64,000 nucleotides of DNA, taken from assembly GCA_046160625.1 (NCBI GenBank), contig JBJXGZ010000098.1, positions 32,808 to 96,807 of the forward strand. Direction: 5' to 3'. The notes beneath the pieces were generated by a model. The model was given only the letters and a program-made list of their open reading frames with translations. It made no database searches and had not been told where the DNA came from. The translations under genes and the position numbers were made by a program. Positions 53,753-63,200 of the stretch are shown here, piece by piece (the first letter of the stretch is position 1; every line of letters begins with the position of its first letter). Origin of the DNA: M3007 sp046160625 (lineage in GTDB: Bacteria > Bacteroidota > Bacteroidia > Chitinophagales > Saprospiraceae).

Positions 53753-55021
53753 TCAAGCAGAATCCCTCTTGCTTTCAAGCAGCCCCGGACGGTCAATCTG
53801 GAATCGGGTGTGCTGAGTTCGGATGAGCTGGGCATTCTCTTCTCCCTCGATACACAAATATTTTAAGAACTCTTTTTGAGTACGGTGTCCAGTAACCATC
53901 ATAATCGAGTACATATCCAAGTTCCAAATTTTATAGGCGAGCGTAGCATAGGTTCTCCGCGCATCGTGACTGCTGACTTCCTTATTTATACCAGCCAACT
54001 CCATCAGCTTCTTCAACCCGGTGTTCATTTTTTGATTAGAGACTGGTTTTGGCATATTGAATCCATGACGCTCTGCAATTTGTAAAGCCATCCGAGTCAA
54101 CGGCACCGTTACAAATTCACCCTTGGTTTGTTTTTGGGTTTTGCGGGGAGCATAAACGAAGTCATACCCCCCAGAAACCTCGACGATATTGGGCTTGCGG
54201 AATTGATAGTAATCAGAGTACCGCATCCCGGTTTGGGTTGCCAGGATAAACCAATCCCGTGTATGCGCCAACTCCGGCCTACTCGTTAGGTTGAGGTTTA
54301 AAAGGGTTTCGACTTCGGCCTCTTCCAGATAGATGTTTTGCACCTTGAGTTCCGGTATCTGAAACTCCCGGTGCTTGTAAAAATCATAAGGGTTCCACCC
54401 ATTCGATTTTGCCCAGTTCAGGAACATCTTGAGCTTTTTGATGAGATTGCCGATGCTGTTAATATTATATCGTTCGGGTGAATCGCTGAGATACCTTCGG
54501 AACTTTCCATAAAACTCCATATTGATGGTGTCATAATTGAGCATGTACTTTGTTCGACGCTTAAATTCTTGAAGATGCCTTTTCAGGCTTAGAACATTGG
54601 ATAAGGTGCCGCGATGCACATCTTTGTTTTGGAAATACTCCAAGTATAGGTCAAGGTCGTTAAGCATATCCCGTTCTTGTTTTAACTCAAACACGCCCTC
54701 CAGTATCATCTCCTTGAATTTTTCCGTAGTCGGAAATGTTCCGCACTTCATGGCTTGCAGATAGGCAAGCTCTGCGTTCCTTTGAATAATGTCTAACCGT
54801 TGGTTTATTTTTGTCGCATTTAAGACCGTATGATACACCCGTTGCTTTACTTTGAAACCTTTAACAGCGCATTTCAAGCCTGTGGAGAACCGCATTTTGT
54901 AACGTACCCCATTGACTGTATAATGGACTTCAGCAAGGATCGTCGTAACGGTTTTGTCTGTATATCCTGGTCGGATATTTTGGAAGAAGAAGAGGTGAAC
55001 CTTGTTACTCTTTGCAGACAT
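53753..55021 (-). CDS. Tyrosine recombinase (integrase) of the island
   Basis: 422 residues. An arm-binding-like N-terminus and a SAM-like core-binding domain (about 115-215) precede the catalytic domain with Arg267 (QTGMRYSDYYQF), a Lys near 293-300, His352 and Arg355 (SSHDARRTYATLAYK), His379 (VTGHRTQKEF) and the nucleophile Tyr388 (FLKYLCIEG). All catalytic residues are present. It resembles the Bacteroidota integrases of the phage_int_SAM_5 group. It sits at the right end, 169 bp from the att core, and drives insertion into tRNA-Glu. Confidence 0.95.
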   Translation of the reverse strand: MSAKSNKVHLFFFQNIRPGYTDKTVTTILAEVHYTVNGVRYKMRFSTGLKCAVKGFKVKQRVYHTVLNATKINQRLDIIQRNAELAYLQAMKCGTFPTTEKFKEMILEGVFELKQERDMLNDLDLYLEYFQNKDVHRGTLSNVLSLKRHLQEFKRRTKYMLNYDTINMEFYGKFRRYLSDSPERYNINSIGNLIKKLKMFLNWAKSNGWNPYDFYKHREFQIPELKVQNIYLEEAEVETLLNLNLTSRPELAHTRDWFILATQTGMRYSDYYQFRKPNIVEVSGGYDFVYAPRKTQKQTKGEFVTVPLTRMALQIAERHGFNMPKPVSNQKMNTGLKKLMELAGINKEVSSHDARRTYATLAYKIWNLDMYSIMMVTGHRTQKEFLKYLCIEGEENAQLIRTQHTRFQIDRPGLLESKRDSA

Positions 55022-55041
55022 GATCTAATGAATGAATCAAA

Positions 55042-55069
55042 AAGTGAGGGAAAAAGTGAGGGAAAAAAA
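55042..55069. repeat. Doubled GTGAGGGAAAAA motif near right att (putative arm site)
   Basis: Two direct copies of AAGTGAGGGAAAA lie just upstream of the integrase start and match the motif at 35014-35035 near the left end. Confidence 0.5.
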
Positions 55070-55189
55070 CATTCACTTTGTTTCCTGCAAAGTTACTTTG
55101 CTTCACTTTATGTTGCAAATAATATTCAGAAAATCAGTCAGTTAGGGAAAATTGAAGAAAATAAGAAGAAGCAAGAAAGCAGAGGTGTT

Positions 55190-55206
55190 ATTCCCGTACG
55201 GACTAC
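55190..55206. repeat. Right attachment site (att core)
   Basis: An exact second copy of ATTCCCGTACGGACTAC, the 3' end of tRNA-Glu, without the rest of the tRNA. Confidence 0.92.
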
Positions 55207-55208
55207 AG

Positions 55209-55249
55209 AATCCCTTCATAACTAACTGGTTATGAGGGGATTTCTTTTT
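55209..55249 (+). terminator. Original terminator of tRNA-Glu, displaced by the island
   Basis: A 14-bp stem (AATCCCTTCATAAC at 55209-55222 with GTTATGAGGGGATT at 55229-55242, one G-U) followed by a T-rich run. It stands just after the right att, where the chromosome continued before insertion. Confidence 0.75.
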
Positions 55250-55335
55250 GTCGGGACAAATAGGGACAAATCCCCTTCAATTTGAATCTTTTACCCCCTT
55301 CTTTATCCTTCTCCTCGATACGCTTCTTCTCTTTA

Positions 55336-55427
55336 CTATTTTATCCACACCAGCCGTTTTTTGGCTCTCGTCATCGCTACATACCAAAGAGCTGCCTCTC
55401 TTCGTGAAGCATATTCTCGAAAGGCAT
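55336..55427 (-). pseudogene. Frameshifted C-terminal remnant of a UvrD-like helicase
   Basis: On the minus strand one frame reads MPFENMLHEERQLF and, after a shift of two bases, another reads YVAMTRAKKRLVWIK and stop. Joined, EERQLF-YVAMTRAKKRL is the motif VI region of UvrD/PcrA helicases. The rest of the gene is missing. It lies outside the island, about 130 bp beyond the right att. Confidence 0.7.
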
Positions 55428-55460
55428 ATTTTCATACGGACTGATCAGTACCCGTCCCAA

Positions 55461-56645
55461 CTACATATCCTGAAACACCCGGATATAATCAACAATCAAA
55501 TGTTGCGGAAACACAGTAGTAGCATCGGGGTAGCCGGGCCAGTTGCCGCCCACGGCTAGATTGATGATAAAAAAGAATTTCTCCCGGAATTCGCTTCGGT
55601 CCGCAAGGGTAATATCCAGCGAATAGTATTGCTGGTCATCGAGGAGCCAGCGGATTTCCTGGTCGTTCCAGATGATGGAATACACGTGAAATTCATTTTG
55701 AAGGGAGCCGGAAGCAGCTATCTTTTGGCCTCCGATATAGGCATGTTGCCCGTTTAGAGCCGACCAGTGTGCCGTCCCGTGCAGGGTATTTGGCTCATGA
55801 CCTACAATTTCCATAATGTCTATTTCGCCACAGGATGGCCAGCCGATGCTGGAGATATTACTGCCCAGCATCCACAGGGCTGGCCAAATGCCTTGCCCGC
55901 TTGGAAGGGCTGCGCGAATATCTACGCGGCCGTATTTGAAATCGAACTTGCCACGCGTGATGATGCGCGAGGAGGTATAGGCGGCGCCGTTATAATTTTC
56001 TTTGCGGGCTTCTATCACCAGGTTGCCCTGGTAAATGGAGGTGTTTTCCTGGCGGTAAAACTGGGATTCGTTGTTGCCCCAGCCGCTATTCCCGGTGCCC
56101 AATTCGTAGACCCAGTTGTTGGTATTCAGCGCGCTGGCATCAAACTCCTCCTCCCAGATGAGGTTCATGCCGGAATATGTTTTGGGTGTACTGTAACCTG
56201 TTGGCGGGATGATGATGTTCACTGGCGCCTGATCGTCATTGAGCAGGGTGACCGTTGCTGTTGCGGTTCCGAGTTGGGCGCCATCTGCACTTTTAATGCG
56301 AACGGTAAAGGCTTCATCCTGCTCAAAGTCGGCATCGCCAAGTATTTGAATTTTAAATTCCTGAATCGTCGTACCCGAGGGGAATACCACGGGCGTCTGG
56401 CTGACCGGACGGTAATCAGTATCCGCGTTGGCGCTGCCATCTTCGGTGCTGATATACGCCGTCACGATATTGTCGGCAGCGGCAGAAAGGCGCAGGCGTA
56501 TATAAACCGGCGCTTCACTATTACCCTCAGCCACGGCGATACCTTCAATACTAAGGGTGGGAGGCGTTGGAGCAGGCTGCTCTCCGCTATTTTTGCTACA
56601 GCTCAGCAATAGCAGTGCGAAACCTAAATTAAGCATCATTTTCAT
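55461..56645 (-). CDS. GH16 beta-glucanase lipoprotein with Calx-beta domain
   Basis: 394 residues from the ATG at 56645 (MKMMLNLGFALLLLSC, lipobox Cys). A Calx-beta-like domain (about 28-130: AYISTEDGSANADTDYRPVS, FEQDEAFTVRI) precedes the GH16 catalytic domain (about 155-394), with the active-site GEIDIMEIVG (nucleophile and acid/base Glu around Asp), FDFKYGRVDIRAALPSGQGIW and IINLAVGGNWPG. GH16 members of this type cut beta-1,3 or mixed beta-1,3/1,4 glucans. Surface location fits the first cut before import by SusC/D. Last gene of the leftward locus. Confidence 0.93.
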   Translation of the reverse strand: MKMMLNLGFALLLLSCSKNSGEQPAPTPPTLSIEGIAVAEGNSEAPVYIRLRLSAAADNIVTAYISTEDGSANADTDYRPVSQTPVVFPSGTTIQEFKIQILGDADFEQDEAFTVRIKSADGAQLGTATATVTLLNDDQAPVNIIIPPTGYSTPKTYSGMNLIWEEEFDASALNTNNWVYELGTGNSGWGNNESQFYRQENTSIYQGNLVIEARKENYNGAAYTSSRIITRGKFDFKYGRVDIRAALPSGQGIWPALWMLGSNISSIGWPSCGEIDIMEIVGHEPNTLHGTAHWSALNGQHAYIGGQKIAASGSLQNEFHVYSIIWNDQEIRWLLDDQQYYSLDITLADRSEFREKFFFIINLAVGGNWPGYPDATTVFPQHLIVDYIRVFQDM

Positions 56646-56730
56646 AGTTGCAAATTTAGAAAAAAAAAGTGGAGGCCTCACAATGTTGATAGCGTTGAAG
56701 AGGGTTTATCAGCGACTCTCGGCTGTAAGT

Positions 56731-56840
56731 GCTGACATCTCTTGAGGCACGAAAAAGGTGTCAGCTCGGCTCCTTTTAAAATGCGACTGTCTCTTAAGTC
56801 AGTTCTCTACCTAAATGGCAAAAAACTGACTAAAGAGACA
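56731..56840. repeat. Two inverted repeats between the PKD lipoprotein and GH16
   Basis: GCTGACA/TGTCAGC (56731-56737 with 56759-56765) and TGTCTCTTAAGTCAGTT with its complement (56788-56804 with 56824-56840, one mismatch). They may end or attenuate transcription between the two genes; the second also resembles transposon end sequence, but no transposase is present. Confidence 0.5.
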
Positions 56841-56872
56841 ATCACTATGAAATTCATAAGAATCGCTTCAAC

Positions 56873-58606
56873 TTACAGCTTAGTCGTCAGCGTAAAGGTC
56901 CAGAAAGCAGAGCCTGCGCCATTGATGTCAATCGTTACTACAATGGTTTCATCGTTGCCAACTTTGGAATAGTCCAATACGGTGTAGGTAATATCATTTG
57001 CAGCAGGAACCATATTAGCAAAGTTCAACTCACCGCCGTTAAATGCTTTGGGAATACCCAAAAAGGCGCCTTTGCCGATAACCTTGATGGTGTTCGGGTT
57101 CGTACCTACCGTAAACGTATGGTTTCCGGTAACAAATACATTGTAGGGGGCCTGCAGTACAGACTCATTCGCGCAAGTAAACATCCCGCCTAAGTAATCA
57201 TCATACCAAATATCTCCTTTGGTGTCATACTTAAAGCCACCGCCATCGGTGAAGATAAACTCATCGTTAAACAGGCAGGGGCGATCCGTTACAGCCTGTG
57301 CGTCGGCAGTATACCACTCACCACTGCCGGCTGATGGGCCCACTTTGAAGGAGCCTACACCTGCCAGACGCCATACTTTACCAGTACTACTGGAAAGGGC
57401 GGCTGCTGAGAAAACAGCGGCGCTGATCGTAATGTCCGCAGTTTTGGAATCCATCTGGCCCATACCGTCTATAGCCGTCAACTTCACGGTGTAGGCTCCG
57501 TCTGCGGAATAGGTGTGCGTTGGACTGAGTTCAGTGGAAGTAGCGCCGTCGCCAAATTCCCAGATGTACATTGAGGCATTGGTAGAGGTATTGGTAAACT
57601 CAACCGTGTTCGCGCTGGTTTTTACAAACTCAAAACTGGCTTTTGGCTTCGGCCCCGGAATAGCCGGCAAGTCGGCTGTGTTCTTATAGCTCACCAGGTA
57701 GAAATTCCAAGAAAATCCGTTATTGTCGGCCACAATGCTGATTTGCAGCGAGTCGGCAATAGCACCTGGTTTAAAATTGAACACTTTATAGGTTTTGGCG
57801 GAAATCGGAATATAGTTATCGCCAGCGGAGGTTTTGTTGGGTAGGCCGATGTAGGCGCCCAAGCCCAGCAAAGTCAAGGTCTTGGCATTGCCATCAAACT
57901 CATAGGTGTAGTCGCCGCCATTGTTGAAAGCGCTGACATCCTCACCAGTTGCTGCAGTAAACACACCAGGCTCTGATTCATCATGACAACCTTCTGCTAC
58001 GCCGGCAGCTAACCAGCCGCCATTGCCTTTGGAATCGATGAACAGCGTGTTGTTGGAGTTGAACTCGAATCTGCCATCCCGGTGAAAAATGTATTTGTCA
58101 TCCAGGATACAAGGCCGATCGCCCAAGGGTGTTACGCCGCCAAACGACCACCAGGCATTATCATTTGGAATAGGGCCAATACCCAAAGCGATGCCTTGGC
58201 GCTGTAGATACCAGGTTTTGCTGCTGGTACCGGCGAGCAGGGCCAGGGTTTGATCGGGATCCACAATGGTAATTGTTTCGTTGCGGGTAGCGTTTTCACC
58301 GGCAGCGTTAGATGCCTTCAGAGAAACCGTGTAGGTACCCGCAGCAGCATAAGTATGCTTGGGATCTTTGTCGGTGCTGGTATTGCCATCGCCAAAATTC
58401 CATGCGTACACTGTAGCATTTTGGGAGAAGTTGGTGAAGGTAACCTCCAGAAAATTCGCGGGGTTGATTGCATACTGAAAACTGGAAATTGGTAATTCAG
58501 TAGGATTCATATCGTCTTTTTTACAGGTTACGAACAGTAAGGATACTGCCAATAAGCCGATAAAAACCCCTGTGAACCGGACTGATGTAATGTATTGCAT
58601 TCTCAT
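56873..58606 (-). CDS. Two-PKD lipoprotein, probable surface glycan-binding protein
   Basis: 577 residues, lipoprotein signal ending in LLFVTC. It is an internal tandem duplication: PKD domain 1 (about 40-112, VYAWNFGDGNTSTDKDPKHTY) plus a module of about 200 residues, then PKD domain 2 (about 325-395, IWEFGDGATSTELSPTHTY) plus a second module. The modules share W-rich starts and a DRPC-(I/L)-(L/F)-(D/N)-D-(K/E)-(Y/F)-IF block. The place directly after SusD and this build match surface glycan-binding proteins of polysaccharide loci. Confidence 0.85.
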   Translation of the reverse strand: MRMQYITSVRFTGVFIGLLAVSLLFVTCKKDDMNPTELPISSFQYAINPANFLEVTFTNFSQNATVYAWNFGDGNTSTDKDPKHTYAAAGTYTVSLKASNAAGENATRNETITIVDPDQTLALLAGTSSKTWYLQRQGIALGIGPIPNDNAWWSFGGVTPLGDRPCILDDKYIFHRDGRFEFNSNNTLFIDSKGNGGWLAAGVAEGCHDESEPGVFTAATGEDVSAFNNGGDYTYEFDGNAKTLTLLGLGAYIGLPNKTSAGDNYIPISAKTYKVFNFKPGAIADSLQISIVADNNGFSWNFYLVSYKNTADLPAIPGPKPKASFEFVKTSANTVEFTNTSTNASMYIWEFGDGATSTELSPTHTYSADGAYTVKLTAIDGMGQMDSKTADITISAAVFSAAALSSSTGKVWRLAGVGSFKVGPSAGSGEWYTADAQAVTDRPCLFNDEFIFTDGGGFKYDTKGDIWYDDYLGGMFTCANESVLQAPYNVFVTGNHTFTVGTNPNTIKVIGKGAFLGIPKAFNGGELNFANMVPAANDITYTVLDYSKVGNDETIVVTIDINGAGSAFWTFTLTTKL

Positions 58607-58670
58607 GTCTTTAAAAATTAATGAATGTTTGAAGTTGTTGAAAGAAGAGGTGTAATTTAGATTTCAGAAA

Positions 58671-60296
58671 TTATTTAAACAAACTAGGGTCAGGGTATTC
58701 CGTCAAACTCCGGGCGACAGTAGTCTCTTCCAATGAAATCGGCAGCCACAGGTGTTTGTCTTCAAAATTTGCCTCGCGGATCGGGTCGCCAGCGAAAAGA
58801 CTTTTGCCCGCCCGGCCTGAGCGCACGAGGTCGTACCAGCGGTCGCCTTCCAAAGCCAACTCCGCCCGGCGCTCGTACCAGATCAGTTGCTGGAGGTCCC
58901 AGCCTTTTTCTGCCATCAACATTTGTGCTGTTTTGAAATTGCCGGTGTTGTTTCCGGGGCCGGCGGCGCGTTCGCGCACCTGATCGATATAGCCCATCGC
59001 TTCGGCTGCATTGCCATTGCTGCGGTGTATGACTTCAGCCAGCATAAGCAGCACATCGGCGTAACGAATTACATAGGTGTTGGCATCTTTCGTGAGGTTG
59101 GGGTCGCCGCCGTTCACATTATTGCCTACATAGCCTTTGTAATTCGTGTATTTTTCCTGCCAGTAGCCGGTATTATCCACCGGATTGCCCTGGCTCAGAT
59201 CGACGACCGGCGAGCAACTGGCGCCTGCGGCCTGAATTTCCTGAGTCAGTTCGGCAACAGACGTGATGGCAACATCCTTGCGATAGCCATCGTCGGTCAA
59301 ATAGTGGTTATACAAGCCCTGGGTAGGCAGCATGAAGCCCCAACCCGTTTGAATGGAGGGATGGGCATCGCAAAGCCCACGAATGCCGCACAACTGGACC
59401 ACACCATTTCCGTCAATGCCCTCAAACCAACCCCAGTCGCTGGAGTACAAGTTATTGTGCTGAATTTCAAAAACCGACTCTTGGGGGTTTTTCTGCCCAT
59501 AGGTGAACAAGTTTTGATAGTCGTCTTCCAGCTGGTACACGCCGAGCTGAACAACTTGCTTCAGGTGTTGCGCTGCCAAGCTGAACTTGGCCGGATCGTC
59601 CTGATTCATGTCAGCCCAGTACAAATACGCCTTGCCCAAAAGTGCCAGCGCAGCGCCTTTTGATGCGCGACCCTGCTCATTGGCCGACAGTGAAACGGGG
59701 AGTACCGGGATCGCCGCTTCCAAGTCGGAAACAATGGCCTGGAAGACTTCCGACATGGTATTGCGCTGCAAATCGATATCGTTGGGCGCCAGCGCCCGAG
59801 TTACTACGGGTATGGGACCAAAATTCTTAAAAAGTTCGAAGTGGTAAAACGCCCGTAAGAATTTGGCTTCTGCCTTGTAGCGATCTACCAATGGCGAATT
59901 GATTTTCGCATTTTCAAGTACGGTGTTTGCCCGGAAGATACCGATGTAATTGCGGCGGTACAGGGGTTGAATGACGACGTTGGTGTTGGTGTTGCGGAAG
60001 TCATCAAACTCTTGCCAGCCAGGTTGGTCGTTGTCGGAACCATCGCCTCCGGCGTTGGCATTGTCGGAGCGAATTTCGCCAAACATGACATACGAAATCC
60101 ACTGGCCATAAGCCATCGACCAACCCAGAGGGTCGTAGGCTGCAATAAGGCCGGAAAAGACCTGATCTTCTGTCACATAAAAATTGCTTGACAGAAATTC
60201 GTTAACCGGTTCAACATTCAGCCGGTCTTTATTGCAGCTGGATGCGCCTGCCAGTACCAGCAGGAGGGATAGGATATGTTTTTGATACGTTTTCAT
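58671..60296 (-). CDS. SusD/RagB-family glycan-binding lipoprotein
   Basis: 541 residues with a lipoprotein signal (LSLLLVLAGASSC). SusD marks include LNVEPVNEFLSSNFYVTEDQ near the start, AEAKFLRAFYHFELFKNFG, TPR-like helices with GAALALLGKAYLYWADMNQ, and the late VIRYADVLLMLAEVIHRSNG and LALEGDRWYDLVRSG. It is the lid that binds glycan over the SusC channel at the cell surface. It begins 2 bp after the SusC stop, so the pair is co-transcribed. Confidence 0.97.
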   Translation of the reverse strand: MKTYQKHILSLLLVLAGASSCNKDRLNVEPVNEFLSSNFYVTEDQVFSGLIAAYDPLGWSMAYGQWISYVMFGEIRSDNANAGGDGSDNDQPGWQEFDDFRNTNTNVVIQPLYRRNYIGIFRANTVLENAKINSPLVDRYKAEAKFLRAFYHFELFKNFGPIPVVTRALAPNDIDLQRNTMSEVFQAIVSDLEAAIPVLPVSLSANEQGRASKGAALALLGKAYLYWADMNQDDPAKFSLAAQHLKQVVQLGVYQLEDDYQNLFTYGQKNPQESVFEIQHNNLYSSDWGWFEGIDGNGVVQLCGIRGLCDAHPSIQTGWGFMLPTQGLYNHYLTDDGYRKDVAITSVAELTQEIQAAGASCSPVVDLSQGNPVDNTGYWQEKYTNYKGYVGNNVNGGDPNLTKDANTYVIRYADVLLMLAEVIHRSNGNAAEAMGYIDQVRERAAGPGNNTGNFKTAQMLMAEKGWDLQQLIWYERRAELALEGDRWYDLVRSGRAGKSLFAGDPIREANFEDKHLWLPISLEETTVARSLTEYPDPSLFK

Positions 60297-60298
60297 AA

Positions 60299-63200
60299 TT
60301 ACAGTGTTATTTTTAAGCCTCCACCAAATGTTTTGTTCGAGGGATAATACCCTTTGTCGATACCGGTATCCAGTATCCAGCCATTAGTGCCAATGTCCGG
60401 GTCGAAGCCCTTGTATCTGGTGATGGTGAAAAGATTGTTTGCAGAAAAGTAAATCCGAAGTCCTTTCATTTTGACTCGCGAGAGTACAGCATTGGGCAGA
60501 GAATAGCCGAGTTGCAGGTTGCGCAAGCGCAGGAACGAAGCGTCTTCCACATAGAAATCAGAAGGGCGCTGGTTGTTATTCGGGTCGGTAGACACCAGGC
60601 GCGGGTAGGTATCGCCAGGGTTTTCCGGCGTCCAGCGTTCCAGCCAGAAGGATTGGTAATTGGTAAAAGTGACGTCGGAGCGCTCATAAGCGCGGAAAAT
60701 CTGGTGGCCAAGTTGAGCCGATAACACTGCGCTTAAATCAAAACCTTTATAGTCCATGCTGATCGACAAACCGATGATATGCTTAGGCCAGGGATTGCCG
60801 ATATCGGTGATATCGTCAGAGTTGATCACACCATCGCCATTCACATCAACAAAGCGGAGATCACCGGGCTTGGCATTGGGCTGTAGTACATCGCCATTGG
60901 CGTTCAGGTGGGAAAAAACTTCCTGTTGCGATTGGAAAATTCCATCGGTCTTATAACCGACGAAGTGGCCCACCGGAAAACCTTCGGTCATTCGGGTAAT
61001 TGGCGTATTCCGTACCGGCCAGCTCCAGCCCGAAAGGTACCCGGCATCGCCAGCCACCGTGATCACTTCGTTTTTGAAGTGGGTATAGTTCAGGCGGGTG
61101 CTGAGGGAGAAATCGTTGCGAACGAGGCGATGCCGCAAAGCCACTTCTATACCCAGGTTTTGAATTTCGCCAAGGTTGCTGATCGGGTTGTTCGTAGCGC
61201 CGATGTAGCCGGGGATAAGTTGAGTCATCAGCAGATCCTTGGTATTCTTTTTATAAAAATCCAGCTCCGCGTTCCACTGTCCATCGAAAAACGCGGCCTC
61301 TAAACCAATATCCAATTGTTCGCTTTCCTCCCACTTCACATTGGGGTTGGGCGGTGTGGCCAGGGCAGCGCCGGTAAATAAAGATTGCGGTTGGCCAAAG
61401 GCATAGGTGAACACATTTTCGATCCGGGAGGTGTAGCTCAGCGGGGCAATCCGGTCGTTGCCATTCCGGCCCCAGCTGGCTCTGAGTTTCAGGAAGGAAA
61501 CGGGCTTGAAATTGAAAAAAGACTCTTTCGAAATGACCCAGCCGGCTGAAAAGGAGGGGAACAAGCCCCAGCGTTTGTTAACGCCGAAATTGGAAGAACC
61601 ATCGCGCCGCAAAGTGGCGGTAAACAGGTATTTATTGACAAAGTCGTATTGAATGCGGCCGTAATAACTGATCAGTGCATAATCAACATTGGCGCCGCCA
61701 TAGGACAGGTCCGTGCTGTCCTGACCCGAATTGACGTATTGCCAGTTGGGGTTAAACTTCACAGCGTCGGGGATCGATTGCGAGGAGCCGCCGGCAAATT
61801 CAGCGCTGGATTCGCGATAGGAGGTACCTACAACAAGGTCAACGTTGTGCCGGTCGCGAAAGGTTTTGCGGTAGTTCAGGTAGTTCTCCCACTGAACAGA
61901 CTGGCCATAACCATAGCCCTGCGACACGTCATTTTCTACATTGACAAATGCGTCGTGGAAGGCATAGTCGGGTGTAAACGAACGGAAATTATACCAGTTG
62001 TAATCAATACCTACGTCGCTCCGGAATGTAAATCCAGGATAAGGTTTGATATCCAGGTAAACATTACCCAGTATTTGGTCGGCATGTCCATTGCCATTGG
62101 TTATAAACAAGCGGCTCAGGGGATTTATGTATTCTTTTTTTACCCATTTGGACTGTGCAAAACCATACTGGCCGGTTTCGCTGTACACGGCTGTCAGTGG
62201 GTCGTAGGCGAAGGCGTCGGCGATGACCGTGCCAAAAGCGTTGTTGACGCCGATGGACCGGCTTTGGGTGCGGTTGATGTAAATATTTTCGCCGATGGAA
62301 AGGAACCGGTTGATGTCTTTGGCCGAATTCAAACGGATGGCGTATCGTTTGTAATTGGATTTGTCTCCACCAACTACGCCATTTTGGTCCCAGTATTCCA
62401 ATGCGGTGTACAGGTTTTTGAGCGTAGCCGAAAGGCGATGGTTTTGGACGGTTGCCGGCTCAAAAATCTGGTCCATCCAGCTCGTGTTTTCGGTGCTGGC
62501 GCCAGCCGTTGGGAAGCCCAATGTCTCCAGTGACGTGCTCTGATTGCCATTGGCAAACTTCTCGCGGGTAAGGGCAATATAGTCCTGAGCGCCCAACATT
62601 TCAGGCAGTTTCCAGGGCTGGGAAGTTGAGTAAAATCCCTCGTAAGAGATCGACCCGGACTCATTGTCCGAGCCTTTTTTGGTGGTGATAATCACCACGC
62701 CATTGGCTGCCCGGGCTCCGTAAATAGCTGTGGAGGCGGCGTCTTTCAACACATCCACCGACTGGATATCGCCGGGGCTGAGATTATCGATGCCGCTCAC
62801 CTGTAAACCATCAACGATGAACAACGGAGAGTTATCTCCGTTGGTGCTGATACCCCGGATAAGTAACGAGGTGCCGGCGCCGGGCTGGCCGGACGACTCG
62901 TTGACCAGCAATCCGGTGACTTGTCCTTCCAGTACAGCCTGTACGCTCTGCACTTTAAAGCCCTCTACATTGTCGGCGCTCAAACTGGAAATAGCTCCGG
63001 TGGCTACCTTCTTTTTCTGAACGCCGTAGCCGACGACGACTACCTCTTCGAGCTGAGTGACATTGACCTCCATGACTAAGTCAAGTGTACTTCGCTTGTT
63101 GACTGCAACGGTTGCGGTTTCGTATCCGGTGTATGAAAATACCAGCGTGTCAGTGCCAGCTGGCATTTCGATTCGGTACGTCCCATCGAATTTGGACACT

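Larger units (their letters stand above)
34933..55206. mobile_element. 20.3-kb integrated element in tRNA-Glu with defence cargo
   Basis: Bounded by exact 17-bp repeats, with a tyrosine integrase at the right end reading inward. Replication genes are at the left end (HTH protein, PrimPol-VapE-like protein, putative origin). The cargo is Mod-RhuM-Res, DUF2971 and two STAND ATPases. No relaxase, portal, capsid or conjugation gene is seen. The layout resembles phage satellites or P4/PICI-like elements more than a conjugative element, but satellite status is inference. The compound intergenic hairpins seen in the flanking chromosome are absent from it. Confidence 0.9.
55022..55460. other. Gene-free right end of island and junction
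   Basis: It holds the arm-like repeats, the right att core, a terminator and a helicase gene remnant. The open frame at 55248-55559 runs antisense through the remnant and the end of GH16 and is not a gene. Confidence 0.6.

Noticed and set aside
55248..55559. Open frame over the right junction
   Set aside because: It is antisense to the helicase remnant and to the end of GH16.
56788..56840. 17-bp inverted repeat as an insertion sequence end
   Set aside because: The loop is 19 bp, there is no transposase and no target duplication; a hairpin in the operon is simpler.
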